Part shown: in pieces, positions 37,877 to 43,706 of the stretch
How the letters are laid out: each line of letters opens with the position of its first letter
How positions within the stretch are numbered: the stretch's first letter is position 1
NCBI GenBank assembly: GCA_025356295.1
Contig: JANXUJ010000129.1
Coordinates: 1 to 43,706 of the forward strand
Length of the DNA stretch: 43,706 nucleotides
Source of the DNA: Cyanobacteriota bacterium
GTDB taxonomy: Bacteria; Cyanobacteriota; Cyanobacteriia; Pseudanabaenales; Pseudanabaenaceae
Direction of reading: 5' to 3'
Made by a program: the position numbers and the translations under genes
Notes under the pieces: generated by a model
What the model was told of the DNA's origin: nothing
Database searches by the model: none
What the model saw: the letters and a program-made list of their open reading frames with translations, nothing else

Positions 37877-40243
37877 TTATAGCAATTCGATCCACGCTTT
37901 AAGATCGTTAGGTATAGTCGTAAAATGGATATAAATTTGTTTTTGATTTTGTGACTTATGATCTCGGATAGGATGATTTTGGGTAGGAGCGATCGCGAAC
38001 TTGTTTTCTAGTACTAAAGAATCTGACCAAGATTGATGCAATTGTATTGCGCGATTTTTTAGATGCTCTGGTTGTCTCAATACTTTGGCATAAATTTCAC
38101 CTTCAATTTCTGACTGAAGAGAATCTGGGGCAGGGACTTTTAAATAGATTTTGAGATTTGTTAAAACAGGAATATCTTCTTTAGTAACCATTTCCGCGCC
38201 ATAAGGTGATAACCAACGCAACTCTCCCTCAGAGGATTCTGTACCTAGATGCTTCTCTTCTAAAATGCGATAGGTAATCGGAATTGGTGTGGCTAAGATT
38301 TTTAGAGATTCATTAATTGATGGCAGTTCAAGACTATACACACCATCAATACCAGAAATATCATAGATAGAAATTGGTTGTGATACGCCTTTAGGTTCGA
38401 CTTCCATTGAGCCATTTATTTTAACTAACTCCTGCACTTCAGCATAAGTAGTTTCTGAAATTAGAATCTGTCCGCCTACGGTGTAAGATTCGATGCGAGC
38501 AGTGAGATTAACATGATTGCCAACAACTGCGTATTTGGCACGAGATTGCGAACCGATGTTACCTGCAACTACTTCACCTGTGTTGATGCCAATTCCCATC
38601 GCGATTTCGGGTAGTTTCATTTCCGAAAGCTGGCTATTTACCAATCGCATGGCGAGTTGCATCGCGATCGCACTTGCCACCGCCCTCGCCGCATCGTCTT
38701 CACGATGGATTGGCGCACCAAATAAAACGAGAATTGCATCGCCAATAAACTCATCAATTGTGCCTTCATAAGGGGCAATCGCCTCAGTCATTGCCCCCAG
38801 AAAAACATTGAGAATTTCGACCACTTTTTCAGGTGACATTTTTTCGGAAATAGTTGAAAAGCCCCGCAGGTCACACATCAGAATCGTGACTTTGCGGCGA
38901 TCGCCTCCTAGCTTCAGCCCTTCAGGAGTTTCTAACAAGCTTTTGACTACGGCATCAGTCAAGTAGCGACTAAAATAAGTACGGATTTGTGCCGCCGTGA
39001 TCGCTAAGTAGCTAGTGACGATCGCCCCACCACCGATAAAGGCGATCGCCGCTGGTACAAAGGGCAACCACCAACCATAGATCAAGGCGATAAAACAAGA
39101 TGCAGCTAGACTTCCGCCTAGTATCAATGCACTAAGTGATCGCATTAATAGCACTTGAATCTCGCGATCTTTGGTGTTGACATTACGCCATTGCCAAATC
39201 AAGATCGAACCAGCCAAAGACCAACTAAAAATCCACAGCCATTCCCAATGTTTTTCCCAAGACTGAATACCAGCCCTGCCATCAAGAGCGCCACTGATTA
39301 TATGGCTAGCAATTTGCGCTTGAACTTCAATTCCAGATGTAAAAATACGCGTACTGCCAAGCCCACTGTCGAGTGGCGTGAAAAACCAATCCCTTAAACT
39401 TACCGCCGTTGTGCCAATCATCACTACGCGATCGCGCAGTAAATCTGGTGCAATTTTACCTGTCATTACATCCGCCAATCGCACAATCTGGAAGCCCTTG
39501 CGCGATTGGCGATAATTAATCATAAATTGATGTCCACCAACATCAGCTCGGTTATAACCACCATCATTTTCACGCAGCTTTGGGGGATTTAGAGCTTGCT
39601 CAAAGGGAACTATTTTTTCGCCGTCCAGATAGAGCATCGCCAGTTGCAACCCAAAACTGGTCGAAACTTCTCCATTAGGTAATCGCAGAGCTAGTAATCC
39701 TCGGCGAATGCGTCCGTCAGCATCAATGGGAAGATTGACCGCACCAACTTGATCGGTGGGAAGAGCAGGTGGTGGGCTAATATCGGAACTGGATACCGCA
39801 AAATTTGAATCAACGAGATCAGCTTTTTTGGTTGCGCCAATCAAATTGGGAGTGGTTTTAAACAGTTTTTCTAATTGTGAATAGCCAACACCGATTGGTT
39901 TATCACGAGCTAGGTCTAATCCGATCGCTCTCGGTTTTTGTTGTTTTACTTTGTTTAGTAATTTGGTCAGTAAAGCATCATCTAGCGGCCAAGAATATTG
40001 ACGCACATCCGCTTCATCGATGCCAATAATCACAATCCGATTATCGGCTGGTTCGGGCGATCGCCAGCGCACAAACTGATCGAACATGGCTAACTCGCCA
40101 GACTCTAACGCGCCCATTAGCCGCAGACCGATCACAACTATGGAAATTGTGGGCGCAGCGATCGCAATTCCACGCCATTTCCACAAAATATTTTTTATAT
40201 TTTTTATTTTTATATTTTGTAACTGTGTTCTGATTCCCATCAC
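37877..40243 (-). CDS. CHASE2-domain class III nucleotide cyclase
   Basis: Membrane-bound cyclase of 788 residues. One N-terminal membrane helix (about 24-44) leads to a periplasmic CHASE2 sensor (about 50-325: RIVIIGIDEADVRQYSWPLD, VVMIGTTAVSLRDWFFTPL), three membrane segments (about 335-420), then the cyclase domain (about 450-620). The metal-binding aspartates are Asp458 (CDLRGFST) and Asp502 (EFIGDAILVLFG), and the transition-state Asn/Arg lie in GNHVNLTARIES. At the purine-specificity position Glu498 replaces the usual Lys of adenylate cyclases and the partner position is Ala (KYAVVG), so cAMP versus cGMP is open. The last 160 residues contain a stretch resembling a PilZ-like beta barrel (LSPYGAEMVTKEDIPVLTNL). 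The DUF928 gene lies upstream on the same strand. Confidence 0.92.
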   Translation of the reverse strand: MMGIRTQLQNIKIKNIKNILWKWRGIAIAAPTISIVVIGLRLMGALESGELAMFDQFVRWRSPEPADNRIVIIGIDEADVRQYSWPLDDALLTKLLNKVKQQKPRAIGLDLARDKPIGVGYSQLEKLFKTTPNLIGATKKADLVDSNFAVSSSDISPPPALPTDQVGAVNLPIDADGRIRRGLLALRLPNGEVSTSFGLQLAMLYLDGEKIVPFEQALNPPKLRENDGGYNRADVGGHQFMINYRQSRKGFQIVRLADVMTGKIAPDLLRDRVVMIGTTAVSLRDWFFTPLDSGLGSTRIFTSGIEVQAQIASHIISGALDGRAGIQSWEKHWEWLWIFSWSLAGSILIWQWRNVNTKDREIQVLLMRSLSALILGGSLAASCFIALIYGWWLPFVPAAIAFIGGGAIVTSYLAITAAQIRTYFSRYLTDAVVKSLLETPEGLKLGGDRRKVTILMCDLRGFSTISEKMSPEKVVEILNVFLGAMTEAIAPYEGTIDEFIGDAILVLFGAPIHREDDAARAVASAIAMQLAMRLVNSQLSEMKLPEIAMGIGINTGEVVAGNIGSQSRAKYAVVGNHVNLTARIESYTVGGQILISETTYAEVQELVKINGSMEVEPKGVSQPISIYDISGIDGVYSLELPSINESLKILATPIPITYRILEEKHLGTESSEGELRWLSPYGAEMVTKEDIPVLTNLKIYLKVPAPDSLQSEIEGEIYAKVLRQPEHLKNRAIQLHQSWSDSLVLENKFAIAPTQNHPIRDHKSQNQKQIYIHFTTIPNDLKAWIELL

Positions 40244-40321
40244 ATTTCTCTCTTAATTGTGATGGATAATGATTCAAAATCACACACCATCGTCTTAGAT
40301 ATAGCTATAAATTAAAATCCA

Positions 40322-40361
40322 AGAAGCGAGTTGCGGCACGAAGAGTCACAACTCGTCTTCT
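40322..40361. repeat. Hairpin between the DUF928 gene and the cyclase gene
   Basis: Imperfect inverted repeat AGAAGCGAGTTG / CAACTCGTCTTCT with one bulge and a 15-base loop, 20 bases beyond the DUF928 stop codon. May attenuate transcription into the cyclase gene. Confidence 0.5.
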
Positions 40362-40383
40362 GGTTTTGTGTTCTAACTAAGCA

Positions 40384-41115
40384 TTATTTTTGAGTGACAA
40401 AAGAATATCGGAGAACATTATTAAGATTGGCTGACTTCAATAGAGAAGTCCATTCATCAATAACTTCGGTGTTTTTCGGTACGGTCAGTTGAGCTTCAGC
40501 TAAAGCCTGCACAGCCTCAAACCAAATGCTTTCTTGAGCAAATAATACAGCGCGATCAATAGGTTTTGAGATTTTGTTGAGTTGGGCAACCAACTTTTGA
40601 CTCGGCGAGACTCGTCGAATATAACCATACACAGTCTTAGAAGCGTAAAGACTATCATTGATATCAAATCTCAATTTATAGGTTTTTCCAATTTCTAGGG
40701 TCGGAGCATCATCAGGCAGCTTAAACGCAATCACACCTGCTTCGTTTTTGAGAGAAAATTTCTTGTGATAGATGCGCTTGCTTGGTATTAGTGGTCCATT
40801 GTCTTCAGAGAGGGTAAAAGATGCTTGATTATCAACTTTAGGAGTGAGGAGATAAATCGTTGGACGTTCAGAAATAGTTTGGGGTACTGGCGAAGTTTCT
40901 ACTTGTAGATCGGGAACTAAGGCAATCAAACAAGCAAATTCGACACAACCTGCGCTACGACTAATTCCGGGTACTGAGACTTTGGGTGCATCAAGATTGC
41001 TGGGTGGCACATATCTTACCCTCCGAGATTGGGCTTCAGCAAAAGGAGTGAACGCAAAACTTGCAATTAAATAAGAACAAGTTGATGCTACAAAGATTTT
41101 TTGAGATAAAGACAT
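40384..41115 (-). CDS. DUF928 secreted protein
   Basis: A 243-residue exported protein of the cyanobacterial DUF928 family. A signal peptide (hydrophobic 7-24, cut near AEA-QS) leads to the mature domain: SRSAGCVEFACLIALVPDL with two cysteines, RPTIYLLTPKV, an immunoglobulin-like beta region (YHKKFSLKNEAGVIAFKLPD) and a helical C-terminus (ESIWFEAVQALAEAQ). The N-terminal motif usually has RG-C; here it is VEFAC. A GGAGG lies 11 bases before the ATG with a HIP1 octamer between. The gene sits just upstream of the CHASE2 cyclase, an association often seen for DUF928, suggesting a periplasmic partner of the sensor. Function unknown. Confidence 0.85.
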   Translation of the reverse strand: MSLSQKIFVASTCSYLIASFAFTPFAEAQSRRVRYVPPSNLDAPKVSVPGISRSAGCVEFACLIALVPDLQVETSPVPQTISERPTIYLLTPKVDNQASFTLSEDNGPLIPSKRIYHKKFSLKNEAGVIAFKLPDDAPTLEIGKTYKLRFDINDSLYASKTVYGYIRRVSPSQKLVAQLNKISKPIDRAVLFAQESIWFEAVQALAEAQLTVPKNTEVIDEWTSLLKSANLNNVLRYSFVTQK

Positions 41116-41198
41116 AATGCGATCGCCTCCAAAAAAGTGTATATCCAGAGCTTATGATGTGCGGCGCGCATCATGAGCCTAAACTGTTGACAGATTAG

Positions 41199-41242
41199 TT
41201 ACTAAGAATGCAACTTATCTTAAAAAGTTGCATTCTTAGTAA
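41199..41242. terminator. Hairpin between cpeR and the DUF928 gene
   Basis: Perfect 17-bp arms (TTACTAAGAATGCAACT / AGTTGCATTCTTAGTAA), 10-base loop. With the adjacent repeat at 41261 it separates the cpe set from the DUF928 gene; probably terminates the cpe message. Confidence 0.65.
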
Positions 41243-41260
41243 TTTCGCTAAACTTAACAC

Positions 41261-41300
41261 CTAGAAGCATGGGTCGTCTGTGTAGGGTACGACCCATGCT
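41261..41300. repeat. Dispersed hairpin family, copy E
   Basis: CTAGAAGCATGGGTCGTCTG followed by the complement TACGACCCATGCT. The arms AGCATGGGTCGT / ACGACCCATGCT are perfect. It lies 12 bases beyond the cpeR stop codon and shares CTAGAAGC-TGGGTCG with the copy at 15501. Confidence 0.7.
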
Positions 41301-41311
41301 TTGATTTTGTT

Positions 41312-41677
41312 TTAGACTTGTTCATCAAAGCGGGTGCGAAAATTACCGTATTTAATCCAATATTGCTTCAGTTGATGGTGTGGAGTATGCAGACTTGCTT
41401 TGGAACGATAGAGAATCACTTGGCGATGATCGCCCATCCAGATTTTATCGACAGGATCGACTGTAATCACTGTGCCACCCAGCACGGTCACGCATTCTGA
41501 GAAGCGTTCAACGGCGCTGTAGTCTACACTTTCATATATAAAAAAGTTGCCTGAACAAATCAAGTGGCGGCTGCGAATCCAGCATTGCATTTTTTTCTGC
41601 GCTTCTGGTGGCAGCATTTTGGCTTTGTCTGACTCTAAATGGATTGAAGGTAGTTTATAAGATAGTTGGGACTTCAT
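41312..41677 (-). CDS. cpeR: CpeR-family phycoerythrin regulator
   Basis: Small basic protein (121 residues) of the CpeR family, required in Fremyella for expression of the phycoerythrin genes cpeBA in green light. Diagnostic stretches are MLPPEAQKKMQCWIRSRHLI, CSGNFFIYESVD, and the C-terminal KASLHTPHHQLKQYWIKYGN. No known DNA-binding motif is visible, and its mode of action is not settled. ATG 41677 overlaps the end of cpeT by 23 bases, suggesting translational coupling; a start at MLPPE (41617) would give the roughly 100-residue form found in other species. It is last in the cpeS-T-R set, the same order as the end of Fremyella cpeCDESTR. Confidence 0.86.
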   Translation of the reverse strand: MKSQLSYKLPSIHLESDKAKMLPPEAQKKMQCWIRSRHLICSGNFFIYESVDYSAVERFSECVTVLGGTVITVDPVDKIWMGDHRQVILYRSKASLHTPHHQLKQYWIKYGNFRTRFDEQV

Positions 41678-42263
41678 GGGCAAAGCTCTCCCGTTTTTCA
41701 AATCTTAATGGACCAGTTGTCGAACCCCAAACTTGCTTGTGAGTATTAACATCTAGTCCTTTGTCGAGACTCAACCAAGTTGTCTCAGTGATTTCGACAT
41801 AGCTATCGAGATAAGTTTGACAGCCATTTTTTTCGATCAAACAGCGATCGCCTTCTACGCTACCAATAAAGCGATCGCGATCGCGTTTAAATACCATTGA
41901 GCAGTCGTAGCGCCGTGCGATCGCGTCTGGGGTAATTGTTTTGAGAATGTTTAAGTCACGCCCTGAGCCAGCAAAAAACATTGCATTTTTGAGGCTGAAG
42001 TTTTCGATATAAACATCATCGCCGCGATCGACTAAGCGATGTACGCCTTGTCGATAAGGTGTCCAGAGGTCGTAGTCATAGACCTGCTCAGAATAAAGTC
42101 CAATTCCTGAAAAGAACTCAAATGATAAAGGGCGAAAGAAAACATGAATGTGGGCGTAATCTTTGGGGCTAGTCGATGCTTGCTGATAGTTGCTAAAGTC
42201 TCCCGCCATCCAATGAGCAAGAGTGAGCAGATCATTTGATATAGCTTCAGATTTATGCATCAT
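41655..42263 (-). CDS. cpeT: CpeT/CpcT-type phycobiliprotein lyase
   Basis: Lyase or lyase-like chaperone of 202 residues of the CpcT/CpeT family. CpcT attaches phycocyanobilin to Cys153 of phycocyanin beta; CpeT acts on the corresponding phycoerythrin beta site (Cys165), perhaps as a chaperone for another lyase. Visible family features: the N-terminal LTLAHWMAGDFSNYQQA, VFFRPLSFEFFSGIGLYSEQ, YRQGVHRLVDRGDDVYIENF, and DCSMVFKRDRDRFIGSVEG. Position between cpeS and cpeR favours CpeT over CpcT. It lies 129 bases after cpeS, with a hairpin in between, and overlaps cpeR. Confidence 0.9.
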   Translation of the reverse strand: MMHKSEAISNDLLTLAHWMAGDFSNYQQASTSPKDYAHIHVFFRPLSFEFFSGIGLYSEQVYDYDLWTPYRQGVHRLVDRGDDVYIENFSLKNAMFFAGSGRDLNILKTITPDAIARRYDCSMVFKRDRDRFIGSVEGDRCLIEKNGCQTYLDSYVEITETTWLSLDKGLDVNTHKQVWGSTTGPLRFEKRESFAHEVPTIL

Positions 42264-42318
42264 ATTTATAGATGTTTATTATTAATCTTTCGATTGTTTT
42301 TTGGATAATTTTGGGACA

Positions 42319-42349
42319 CTAATGTCTCGCGCTTCGTGCGTGACATTAG
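42319..42349. repeat. Intercistronic hairpin between cpeS and cpeT
   Basis: CTAATGTC / GACATTAG with an inner CGC/GCG stem and loop GCTTCGT, no T-tract. It is probably an mRNA-processing or stability element that could set the CpeS:CpeT ratio. Confidence 0.55.
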
Positions 42350-42392
42350 CACTCTTTAGAACTATCCGATTTTTAAATAAGAGTTGCTGATG

Positions 42393-42926
42393 TTAGCTTT
42401 TAGATGTTTGACGAATCTCTGATGAAAAAGAAGCAGTGACAACGCCCGTGCCAGCACTGGTTTTGATCAGTGATACTCGACATCGGACATTAGGATTAAC
42501 AAACCAGATTTTTTCTTCAGCCGCAGCGCGATCGTAAGATGTGGTCAGCACAAATGTGCCATCATCGGTGAAGTAATATTCACCGACAGCCGCCATTTCT
42601 TCAGCATAACCACGTTCGCGCAAAAGCTTGCCACGATTCGGTTGCTCAAGATCAGGAACGGGTATTAAAACACAATTTCCCTTGACGGCTTCGCTGTCTT
42701 CCCAGTCAGATTGACCTTCCCAAGACATACGAAATGGTAAGACTGCGGTTTGAGGATCGATGTTGTAGGTTTGACAGAGTTCTATCACTTCGGGAGCATC
42801 TATTGAGAGAGAAGTAATATCTATCTCAGACTGAACAGCTTCAAAGTGTCCAAAAGCAAGATGATGAGCGCTGCGTTGCGATCGCCAATGTCCGATTGAT
42901 TGTTCGACAAACTCCCTAATATCCAT
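42393..42926 (-). CDS. cpeS: CpeS/CpcS-type phycobiliprotein lyase
   Basis: Beta-barrel (lipocalin-like) bilin lyase of 177 residues. CpeS attaches phycoerythrobilin to Cys82 of phycoerythrin beta. The family layout is complete: MDIREFVEQSIGHWRSQRSA, HHLAFGHFEAVQSEIDI, FRMSWEGQSDWE, GEYYFTDDGTFVLTTSYDRA, EEKIWFVNPNVRCRVSLIK. The ATG overlaps the stop codon of the CpcD-domain gene upstream by one base (TAATG), so the two are coupled. A hairpin and 129 bases separate it from cpeT. CpeS rather than CpcS is preferred because cpeT and cpeR follow. Confidence 0.92.
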   Translation of the reverse strand: MDIREFVEQSIGHWRSQRSAHHLAFGHFEAVQSEIDITSLSIDAPEVIELCQTYNIDPQTAVLPFRMSWEGQSDWEDSEAVKGNCVLIPVPDLEQPNRGKLLRERGYAEEMAAVGEYYFTDDGTFVLTTSYDRAAAEEKIWFVNPNVRCRVSLIKTSAGTGVVTASFSSEIRQTSKS

Positions 42927-43561
42927 TAACTTTTTGGCTTCCGAGTTGAGCGTGGCTGAGTGTCATCTTTTGGTTTATTAAAACCATGTCCTGACTTAGT
43001 TGAAGTTTTTGATTTTTTCGACTTAGGCAATGTTGTCGCTGATTCAGCAGAAAATTTTATAGTTGGTTCAACAGTTGACTCAATAATATCTTCGACTACA
43101 GGCTCGATTACAGGTGTGACAAGTGTTTCAATAGTAATCTCAACAGCCATTTCAACAACAAGATCAAATTTTTGATCTGGTACAGTCTCTGGAACTGTTT
43201 CGGGAAGAGGCGTAGCAACTATTTCTGATAACTCTTCAGAAATATTCTCCACTTCTCCAGAAATTTCTACAGATGGAGCAGTAGCCTGTGTAGTTGAAAG
43301 TTGTGTAGCTTGGGCGATCGGTATCATCTCTTCAAAATTAGTAGCCAACATTCCAAGCTGAAGCTGTGAAATAGACACATTCGTAATTTTGCCCCCATTA
43401 CGATGGATTGTTTGCAGCTTTTTAGAAAAGCAACTATAGGGAACAGTAACCCTATGTGTAGTTCCCACTCGCATCATTTCGGAGTAGTGACCGCTTGTAA
43501 ACTCAATTAGTATTTGATGGTTTATAAAATCAATATTTAAATTTTTTGTTAAATTTTTCAT
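42926..43561 (-). CDS. CpcD-domain protein with low-complexity tail
   Basis: A 211-residue protein directly upstream of and overlapping cpeS by one base. Residues about 25-65 (MRVGTTHRVTVPYSCFSKKL, then HRNGGKITNVSI) match the CpcD-like capping domain found at the C-terminus of phycobilisome rod linkers or as stand-alone CpcD. No PBS-linker-polypeptide domain is present. The rest is a Val/Glu/Thr/Pro-rich acidic stretch (about 95-175) and a basic C-terminus (KSKKSKTSTKSGHGFNKPKD). This is not a normal linker: the CpcD domain is N-terminal and the tail looks disordered. ATG 43561 is preferred; a start at 43612 would lie inside the terminal palindrome. It occupies the place of cpeC/D/E in Fremyella. 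Function, perhaps a rod cap or anchor, is inference. Confidence 0.75.
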   Translation of the reverse strand: MKNLTKNLNIDFINHQILIEFTSGHYSEMMRVGTTHRVTVPYSCFSKKLQTIHRNGGKITNVSISQLQLGMLATNFEEMIPIAQATQLSTTQATAPSVEISGEVENISEELSEIVATPLPETVPETVPDQKFDLVVEMAVEITIETLVTPVIEPVVEDIIESTVEPTIKFSAESATTLPKSKKSKTSTKSGHGFNKPKDDTQPRSTRKPKS

Positions 43562-43586
43562 AGATATCCTAGCGATCGCAGTTTGA

Positions 43587-43706
43587 TGATCGCACTTCAA
43601 ATCATATTCCAAATCCTACTTATTTAGGATGAATAGCGAGGAGCTTAAGCTCCTCGCTATTCATCCTAAATAAGTAGGATTTGGAATATGATTTGAAGTG
43701 CGATCA
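43587..43706. repeat. Perfect 120-bp palindrome at the window end
   Basis: Two 60-base arms (43587-43646 and 43647-43706) are exact reverse complements with no spacer; the centre is GGAGCTTAAGCTCC. The right arm ends at the last base of the window. It covers the region where the promoter of the CpcD-domain/cpe operon would start. It may be a true cruciform, a hairpin or inverted duplication, or an assembly fold-back at a contig end. Confidence 0.95.

Noticed and set aside
42960..43175. 71-residue plus-strand frame opposite the CpcD-domain gene
   Set aside because: A Ser/Thr/Ile-rich complement of the low-complexity tail. The minus strand has the recognisable domain and the cpeS coupling.

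Overview
The window is cyanobacterial chromosomal DNA, most likely from a phycoerythrin-making filamentous or Pseudanabaena-like strain (genus is inference). The evidence is a C-phycocyanin operon, bilin reductases, phycobiliprotein lyases, a cyanobacterial NDH-1 operon, and many copies of the HIP1 octamer GCGATCGC, both intergenic and within genes. No tRNA, rRNA, CRISPR array or transposase was recognised. The right edge ends exactly at the end of a perfect 120-bp palindrome, so it is probably a contig end.

Layout. (1) 1-7640, light harvesting and light sensing: cpcBA on the minus strand; then, divergently, a biliverdin-type (CphB-like) phytochrome, its stand-alone response regulator and a REC-kinase-REC hybrid, all head to tail; then convergent pebAB, which make phycoerythrobilin. 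(2) 7839-13728: tRNA uridine hydroxylase, a Ser/Thr kinase with three copies of an undescribed-looking C-terminal helical repeat, a pentapeptide-repeat protein, a small hypothetical protein and the lytic transglycosylase MltA. (3) 13890-20781: FAD-dependent dehydrogenase, metK, a YbjN-like protein, a DUF39/HcyBio protein (sulfur and methionine theme), a gamma-glutamylcyclotransferase-like protein and a ChrA-type transporter. (4) 20753-27261, minus strand: dnaG, a DUF29 gene, an M48-like membrane protein whose zinc motif is destroyed, thiO and a methyltransferase. (5) 27419-31381: ndhH-ndhA-ndhI-ndhG-ndhE in the order seen in plastids. (6) 31451-35278: phytol kinase, ABC exporter, a 46-residue membrane protein and pyrB. 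(7) 35311-41115, minus strand: hicBA-like toxin-antitoxin pair, YyaL-like thioredoxin-domain protein, CHASE2 nucleotide cyclase and DUF928 protein. (8) 41312-43561, minus strand: a tightly coupled set, [CpcD-domain protein]-cpeS-cpeT-cpeR, for phycoerythrin assembly and regulation.

How it fits together. Both ends concern the phycobilisome. The left end makes phycocyanin and phycoerythrobilin and holds a photoreceptor relay between those two functions. The right end attaches bilin to phycoerythrin (CpeS, CpeT), carries a phycoerythrin-type regulator (CpeR), and begins with a CpcD-domain protein where rod linkers would be expected. The phycoerythrin subunits themselves (cpeBA) are not in the window.

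Best candidates for something new are the phytochrome relay embedded between cpcBA and pebAB, the CpcD-domain protein with a low-complexity tail, the kinase-linked repeat, the M48 pseudoprotease and the 46-residue protein upstream of pyrB. Intergenic regions are rich in strong hairpins, several of which form a dispersed family with the core GTGGGTCGCCCGC.
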